This document shows positions 6,100 through 9,363 of a DNA stretch of 9,363 nucleotides, one piece after another. Below the pieces are notes generated by a model. It had not been told where the DNA came from, did no database searches, and saw only the letters and a list, made by a program, of their open reading frames with translations. How positions within the stretch are numbered: position 1 is the first letter of the stretch; each line of letters starts with the position of its first letter. Source of the stretch: Streptococcus sp. UBA6071 (GTDB lineage: Bacteria; Bacillota; Bacilli; Lactobacillales; Streptococcaceae); contig DIXV01000092.1 of assembly GCA_002436115.1 (NCBI GenBank), forward strand, positions 1 to 9,363, in the 5' to 3' direction. A program made the position numbers and the translations under genes.

Positions 6100-7575
6100 A
6101 TGGCAGAACCATTATATGATTTACGCTATGTTTTAGAGGAATTAAAAGCACAACCTGGACAGTACCATGAAACAAACCTTGAAATAGATCCCCACGCAGA
6201 ATTATCTGGGGTTTATCGTTATATTGGGGCAGGTGGGACGGTTAAACGACCAACACAAGAGGGGCCTACAATGGTTTTTAATAATATCAAAGGTTTCCCA
6301 AACCAGCGTGTAATGACGGGTATTATGGCGAGCCGAAAACGTACTGGAAAAATCCTCAACCACAACTACAAAAGGCTGGGACATCTCTTAAATGATGCGG
6401 TTAACCATCCTGTCAAACCCATTATGGTGGATAAAAGTGAGGCACCAGCACAGGAAGTTGTGCATTTGGCAAGTGATGAAGGATTTGATATCCGCAAGTT
6501 GATTGCTGCACCAACTAATACAGAATATGATGCGGGGCCGTACATCACTATGGGGCTTATCTATGGTTCTTCTCCAGATAAAGGCATGAGTGATGTTACG
6601 ATTCATCGTATGGTATTGGAAGACAAAGATACCATTGGTGTTTATATCATGCCAGGAGGACGGCATTTAGGGCATTTTCTTTCACAATACCAAGCCATCA
6701 ATAAACCAATGCCCATTACGATTAATATCGGTTTAGATCCTGCGGTTTATATTGGGGCAACTTTTGAACCACCAGCCACCCCTCTAGGCTACAATGAATT
6801 GTGGATAGCAGGAGCACTTCGAAATCAACCTGTTCATCTTGTTGAGGGGGTTGCTGTAAATGAAGTTGGCTTAGCACGATCAGAATTTATTATTGAAGGC
6901 GAAATATTACCTCACGAAACCATCAGAGAGGATATCAACACAAACACTGGCTGTGCTATGCCAGAATTTCCAGGCTATGATGGTCCAGCTAATCCAGCCC
7001 TTAATGTTATTAAAATCAAAGCAGTTACCCATCGAAAAGATAAGCCAATTATGCAGACCACACTTGGCCCAAGTGAAGAGCATGTCATAATGGCAGGAAT
7101 TCCAACAGAAGCAAGTATTTTGAACTTAGCTGAGAAAGCCATCCCAGGAAAGGTGCTAAATGTCTACAATCCTCCAGCAGGTGGGGGAAAGTTTATGTCT
7201 ATCTTGCAAATCAAAAAAGATACTCCTGCTGATGAGGGCATTCAGCGCCAAGCAGCTCTTCTCGCATTTTCAGCGTTTAAAGAACTAAAAACCGTTATTT
7301 TAGTTGATGATGATGTCGATATTTTTGATATGAATGATGTCATGTGGACAATCAATACCCGTTTTCAAGCCCATAAAGATATCATGGTCTTAGAAGGCCT
7401 GCGAAATCACCCGCTGGATCCATCAGAGCATCCAGACTATTCACCAGAATATATTCGCTTTAAGGGAATGTCCTCCAAATTAGTCCTTGACGGGACAGTA
7501 CCATTTGATATGAAAGCTGTTTTTGAGCGTGCTGCTTTTAAAGAAGTTGCTGATTGGGAGAAATACCTTGACTAA
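6100..7575 (+). CDS. lpdC: Gallate decarboxylase, UbiD family catalytic subunit
   Basis: Non-oxidative decarboxylation of gallate (and probably protocatechuate) to pyrogallol (or catechol) in the cytoplasm, using prenylated FMN. The 491 residues match LpdC of Lactobacillus plantarum (about 490) over the whole length as I recall it, including YHETNLEIDPHAELSGVYRY (22-41), SDVTIHRMVLEDKD (164-177) and FSAFKELKTVILVDDDVDIF (390-409). Cofactor and catalytic landmarks of UbiD enzymes are visible: the TIHRM segment with Arg170, the GGRHLGHF segment (186-193), and the acidic SEFIIEGE motif (261-268) with Glu262 and Glu266. The closely spaced GGAG (6088-6091) precedes the ATG by eight bases. lpdB follows after 40 bases. 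The reaction uses a proton, so it may also help pH balance. UbiD relatives acting on vanillate or 4-hydroxybenzoate are the alternative, but the tannase context and close match favour gallate. Confidence 0.92.
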   Translation: MAEPLYDLRYVLEELKAQPGQYHETNLEIDPHAELSGVYRYIGAGGTVKRPTQEGPTMVFNNIKGFPNQRVMTGIMASRKRTGKILNHNYKRLGHLLNDAVNHPVKPIMVDKSEAPAQEVVHLASDEGFDIRKLIAAPTNTEYDAGPYITMGLIYGSSPDKGMSDVTIHRMVLEDKDTIGVYIMPGGRHLGHFLSQYQAINKPMPITINIGLDPAVYIGATFEPPATPLGYNELWIAGALRNQPVHLVEGVAVNEVGLARSEFIIEGEILPHETIREDINTNTGCAMPEFPGYDGPANPALNVIKIKAVTHRKDKPIMQTTLGPSEEHVIMAGIPTEASILNLAEKAIPGKVLNVYNPPAGGGKFMSILQIKKDTPADEGIQRQAALLAFSAFKELKTVILVDDDVDIFDMNDVMWTINTRFQAHKDIMVLEGLRNHPLDPSEHPDYSPEYIRFKGMSSKLVLDGTVPFDMKAVFERAAFKEVADWEKYLD

Positions 7576-7615
7576 GTCTGAAACTATCTAATGAAAATCT
7601 ATTAAAGGAGATAAG

Positions 7616-8188
7616 ATGGACAAGCGTACTATTGTAGTGGGCATAACAGGAGCTTCTGGAGCTATTTATGCTGTAGATCTTCTTAAAAAACTCCAAACAG
7701 TTGATCTCGTTGAGACGCATGTAATTATAAGCGACTGGGCGCGTGAAAACTTAAAAATTGAGTTGGGTATGTCTGTTGACGATTTTGAGGCACTATGCGA
7801 TGTTTCGTATTCTAACAGAAATTTAGGTGCTAGGATTGCGAGTGGTTCATTCATGACGACTGCAATGGTCATCATTCCTGCCAGTATGAAAACTGTTGCA
7901 GGAATCGCCTGTGGTTTAAGCGATAATTTGATTGGGCGAGCTGCTGATGTCATGTTAAAGGAGCAACGAAAACTCATCATTGCTCCTCGCGAAACCCCTT
8001 TAAATACTATTCATTTAGAAAATTTGACAAAACTGTCTAAGTTGGGTGTTCATATCATTCCACCAATTCCTGCATTTTACAATAACCCCCAAACGATCCA
8101 AGATATTGTAACGCATAACACCATTAAAATTTTAGATTCCCTTGGACTAAAAAATGACTATAAAAGACGATGGGAGGGCTTGAAATGA
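7616..8188 (+). CDS. lpdB: Flavin prenyltransferase, UbiX family, partner of the gallate decarboxylase
   Basis: Makes prenylated FMN from reduced FMN and dimethylallyl phosphate, the cofactor that LpdC needs. The 190-residue protein has the full UbiX signature set: GITGASG (9-15) for the flavin phosphate, SGSF (77-80), PASMKT (88-93), the GLSDNLIGRAADV stretch (100-112), RETPL (125-129) and PPIPAFY (149-155). It is therefore expected to be active rather than degenerate. AAAGGAG at 7603-7609 precedes the start. Its stop codon overlaps the start of lpdD in an ATGA arrangement, so the two are translationally coupled. In Lactobacillus plantarum lpdB lies far from lpdC; here all three lpd genes are together. 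Confidence 0.93.
   Translation: MDKRTIVVGITGASGAIYAVDLLKKLQTVDLVETHVIISDWARENLKIELGMSVDDFEALCDVSYSNRNLGARIASGSFMTTAMVIIPASMKTVAGIACGLSDNLIGRAADVMLKEQRKLIIAPRETPLNTIHLENLTKLSKLGVHIIPPIPAFYNNPQTIQDIVTHNTIKILDSLGLKNDYKRRWEGLK
8172..8178 (+). promoter_or_regulatory. Ribosome binding site for lpdD inside the lpdB 3' end
   Basis: GGGAGGG lies six bases before the ATG at 8185. It argues against the in-frame ATG at 8170, which lies upstream of this site and has no site of its own. The ATG at 8185 overlaps the lpdB stop codon. Confidence 0.85.
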
Positions 8189-8586
8189 CTAGTTTTTCTA
8201 TAGAAAGTCAAGGGTTTTTGATAAGAACGGATCTTCATTTTATTGGTTCAGATATCGTAATTCTTCTTAGTGGAGGTGATTCGCCTCATGTTGGAACAGT
8301 TACCACCTGGTCTTTCCATGATAATAAAATGATCAGTCAACAATTTCCCAGCCATTCAGGTCGCTTACATAAAGATCATCTTCTGGCGGAAATCATTGTG
8401 GATGGTCTCAAAGATTTTATTGCGTGTAATGTAGTGATTTGCTCGGGTGTTCATGTTAATGGAATAAGTCAGAAACAGATTAATGCCTCCAAAGAAATGG
8501 CTGGAAAACTCTCTGTTCAAATTAAAGAGTGGTTGGAGAAACATCCAGTTAACAGAGAAGCTCCTATCTATAAGATAAAGAACTGA
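8185..8586 (+). CDS. lpdD: LpdD-type accessory protein of prenylated-FMN decarboxylases
   Basis: A small soluble protein of 133 residues from the preferred start. It has no signal peptide or membrane segment. Visible stretches are IVILLSGGDSPHVGTVTTW near the N-terminus (about 24-42), with a Gly-Gly turn and His35, and a segment VVICSGVHVNGIS (about 83-95). Proteins of this size and pattern regularly accompany UbiD/UbiX pairs in hydroxybenzoate and gallate decarboxylase operons; I recall a proposed role for LpdD in handling or delivering prenylated FMN, but am less sure of that than of the family. Overlap with lpdB and the terminator right after it make it the last gene of the unit. Its place in the operon is certain; its biochemical role is not. 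Confidence 0.82.
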   Translation: MTSFSIESQGFLIRTDLHFIGSDIVILLSGGDSPHVGTVTTWSFHDNKMISQQFPSHSGRLHKDHLLAEIIVDGLKDFIACNVVICSGVHVNGISQKQINASKEMAGKLSVQIKEWLEKHPVNREAPIYKIKN

Positions 8587-8596
8587 TCGATGAGAT

Positions 8597-8620
8597 GATA
8601 GATTGCAAATCTATCTTTTA
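8597..8620 (+). terminator. Hairpin terminator after lpdD
   Basis: GATAGATT (8597-8604) and AATCTATC (8608-8615) form an eight-pair stem with a three-base loop, followed by TTTTAATT. The stem is AT-rich and short, so termination may be incomplete. Confidence 0.6.
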
Positions 8621-8680
8621 ATTAGCTAATATAGCTCAAGGAAAGCATCATGAATGAAGGAGCTACTGAGATTTAGATTT

Positions 8681-8709
8681 TTGAACAGACAAGAATTCAA
8701 TCATGTTAT
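8681..8709 (+). promoter_or_regulatory. Possible promoter of the lipoprotein esterase gene
   Basis: TTGAAC (8681-8686) and TGTTAT (8704-8709, four of six matches) are 17 bases apart in the 180-base gap before the lipoprotein gene. A small palindrome TTACGTAA (8709-8716) overlaps its downstream edge. The boxes are mediocre; the terminator upstream is the main reason to expect a promoter here. Confidence 0.3.
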
Positions 8710-8766
8710 TACGTAAATATGTCATAAAACTATTGAAAAAAATCAAAAGATAGAAAAGGATATCAC

Positions 8767-9363
8767 ATGCCAAAATACAACAAGATTTTTACAACCTCAA
8801 CTATTTTAATCGCAACAAGCTGTTTATTAGCAGCCTGTGCGTCATCAAAAACAGATACAAGCAATTCCTCGCAAACGACAACTTCTTCAACAAGTGAGCT
8901 ATCTTCAGGGAAAATTTCGACGACACTTTCAAAGGTGGATAACAGCAAGTGGCTTTATAACGAAGAAGACGATACATATTACCAACTTGGGATTCCTTAT
9001 GCAGAAAAGCCGACAAATTCAAGTGAGCAAACCCTTTCCATCTTCATTCCAGGAGCATATGTCAAAGCTACCGACAATGGCGATGGAACCTATACGGCTT
9101 CAATTGACGGTAATTCTAAGGTGGGAGATTACACCTCGAAAACAGCCCCTATTGTTCTTCCAATTGATACACCTGGATACGCTGCAATGAGTGCTCTAAC
9201 TGATTATTCTAGTGATGCTGCTACTTATACCAAACAGGGGATGATTTACGTTTCAGCTGGTCTTCGAGGACGTGACTCAGGAGCACCTAGTGGTGTAACA
9301 GATGCCAAAGCAGCTATTCGTTACCTTCGCTATACCGAAAGTACGATTGCTGGGGACCTCGAT
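8767..9363 (+). CDS. Surface lipoprotein of the tannase/esterase alpha/beta-hydrolase family (partial, cut by window end)
   Basis: Only the first 199 residues are present; the frame is still open at the end. A lipoprotein signal peptide is clear: positively charged start, hydrophobic core, and lipobox LAAC with Cys24 as the lipidated residue, followed by a Ser/Thr-rich linker (about 25-55). The hydrolase part begins near 60. Its motifs parallel the cytoplasmic tannase at 3113-4534: SIFIPGAYV here against HIFVPDPL there, AGLRGRD (164-170) against GARGRQS, and DAKAAIRYLR (179-188) against DLKAALRWLR. The catalytic Ser, Asp and His and the gallate-contact residues would lie beyond the window, so tannase activity cannot be confirmed. 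The likely role is extracellular removal of galloyl groups from large tannins (TanA-type). AAAGGA at 8755-8760 supports the start. Confidence 0.8.
   Translation, partial: MPKYNKIFTTSTILIATSCLLAACASSKTDTSNSSQTTTSSTSELSSGKISTTLSKVDNSKWLYNEEDDTYYQLGIPYAEKPTNSSEQTLSIFIPGAYVKATDNGDGTYTASIDGNSKVGDYTSKTAPIVLPIDTPGYAAMSALTDYSSDAATYTKQGMIYVSAGLRGRDSGAPSGVTDAKAAIRYLRYTESTIAGDLD

Noticed and set aside
6388..6666. Minus-strand open frame of 92 codons
   Set aside because: It lies wholly antisense inside lpdC, has Cys/His-rich low-plausibility composition and no promoter; a shadow of the real gene.
7666..7980. Minus-strand open frame of 104 codons
   Set aside because: Antisense to conserved UbiX motifs of lpdB; no ribosome site or recognisable domain.
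8837..9190. Plus-strand open frame of 117 codons
   Set aside because: Out of frame inside the lipoprotein gene, which has a clear signal peptide and family motifs.

Overview
The window reads as chromosomal DNA of a low-G+C Firmicute, most likely a gut Streptococcus of the bovis/equinus group (S. gallolyticus or a close relative). The reasons are the AT-rich codon use, strong AGGAGG-type ribosome binding sites, streptococcal-looking promoters, and above all a gallotannin and gallate degradation cluster, a hallmark of S. gallolyticus. The species is an inference; the genus is more secure. No insertion sequence, phage, CRISPR, tRNA or rRNA was seen, and no gene-free stretch exceeds 300 bases.

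Left part (1-2225): an aldo/keto reductase (198-1067) has its own near-consensus promoter, whose -35 box sits inside a perfect inverted repeat, and ends at a hairpin terminator. An RpiR/SIS regulator (best start 1285, end 2010) follows with its own TTGACA promoter and a 5' leader carrying an 11-bp inverted repeat. A bidirectional terminator near 2089-2122 separates it from the next, convergent gene.

Central part (2226-5999): a second RpiR/SIS regulator (minus strand, best start 2960) is divergent from a cytoplasmic tannase (3113-4534) and a Glc-family PTS EIIBC permease (4548-5999). Between the two face-to-face promoters lies a perfect 18-bp palindrome, the obvious operator candidate. A cre-like site lies at about +1 of the tannase transcript.

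Right part (6000-9363): lpdC (UbiD-type gallate decarboxylase), lpdB (UbiX-type flavin prenyltransferase) and lpdD (small accessory protein) form a tight set ending at a hairpin terminator. A lipoprotein of the tannase/esterase family begins at 8767 and runs off the window.

How they may work together: a surface lipoprotein esterase trims large gallotannins outside the cell. The PTS permease may import a small galloyl-glucose and phosphorylate its sugar. The cytoplasmic tannase, which retains both the catalytic triad and the gallate-contact residues known from the Lactobacillus plantarum enzyme, would then release gallate plus glucose-6-phosphate. LpdC, using prenylated FMN made by LpdB, decarboxylates gallate to pyrogallol. 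The divergent SIS-domain regulator would sense the sugar phosphate. The import step and the phosphosugar sensing are inference; the enzyme assignments rest on clear sequence similarity recalled from known families.
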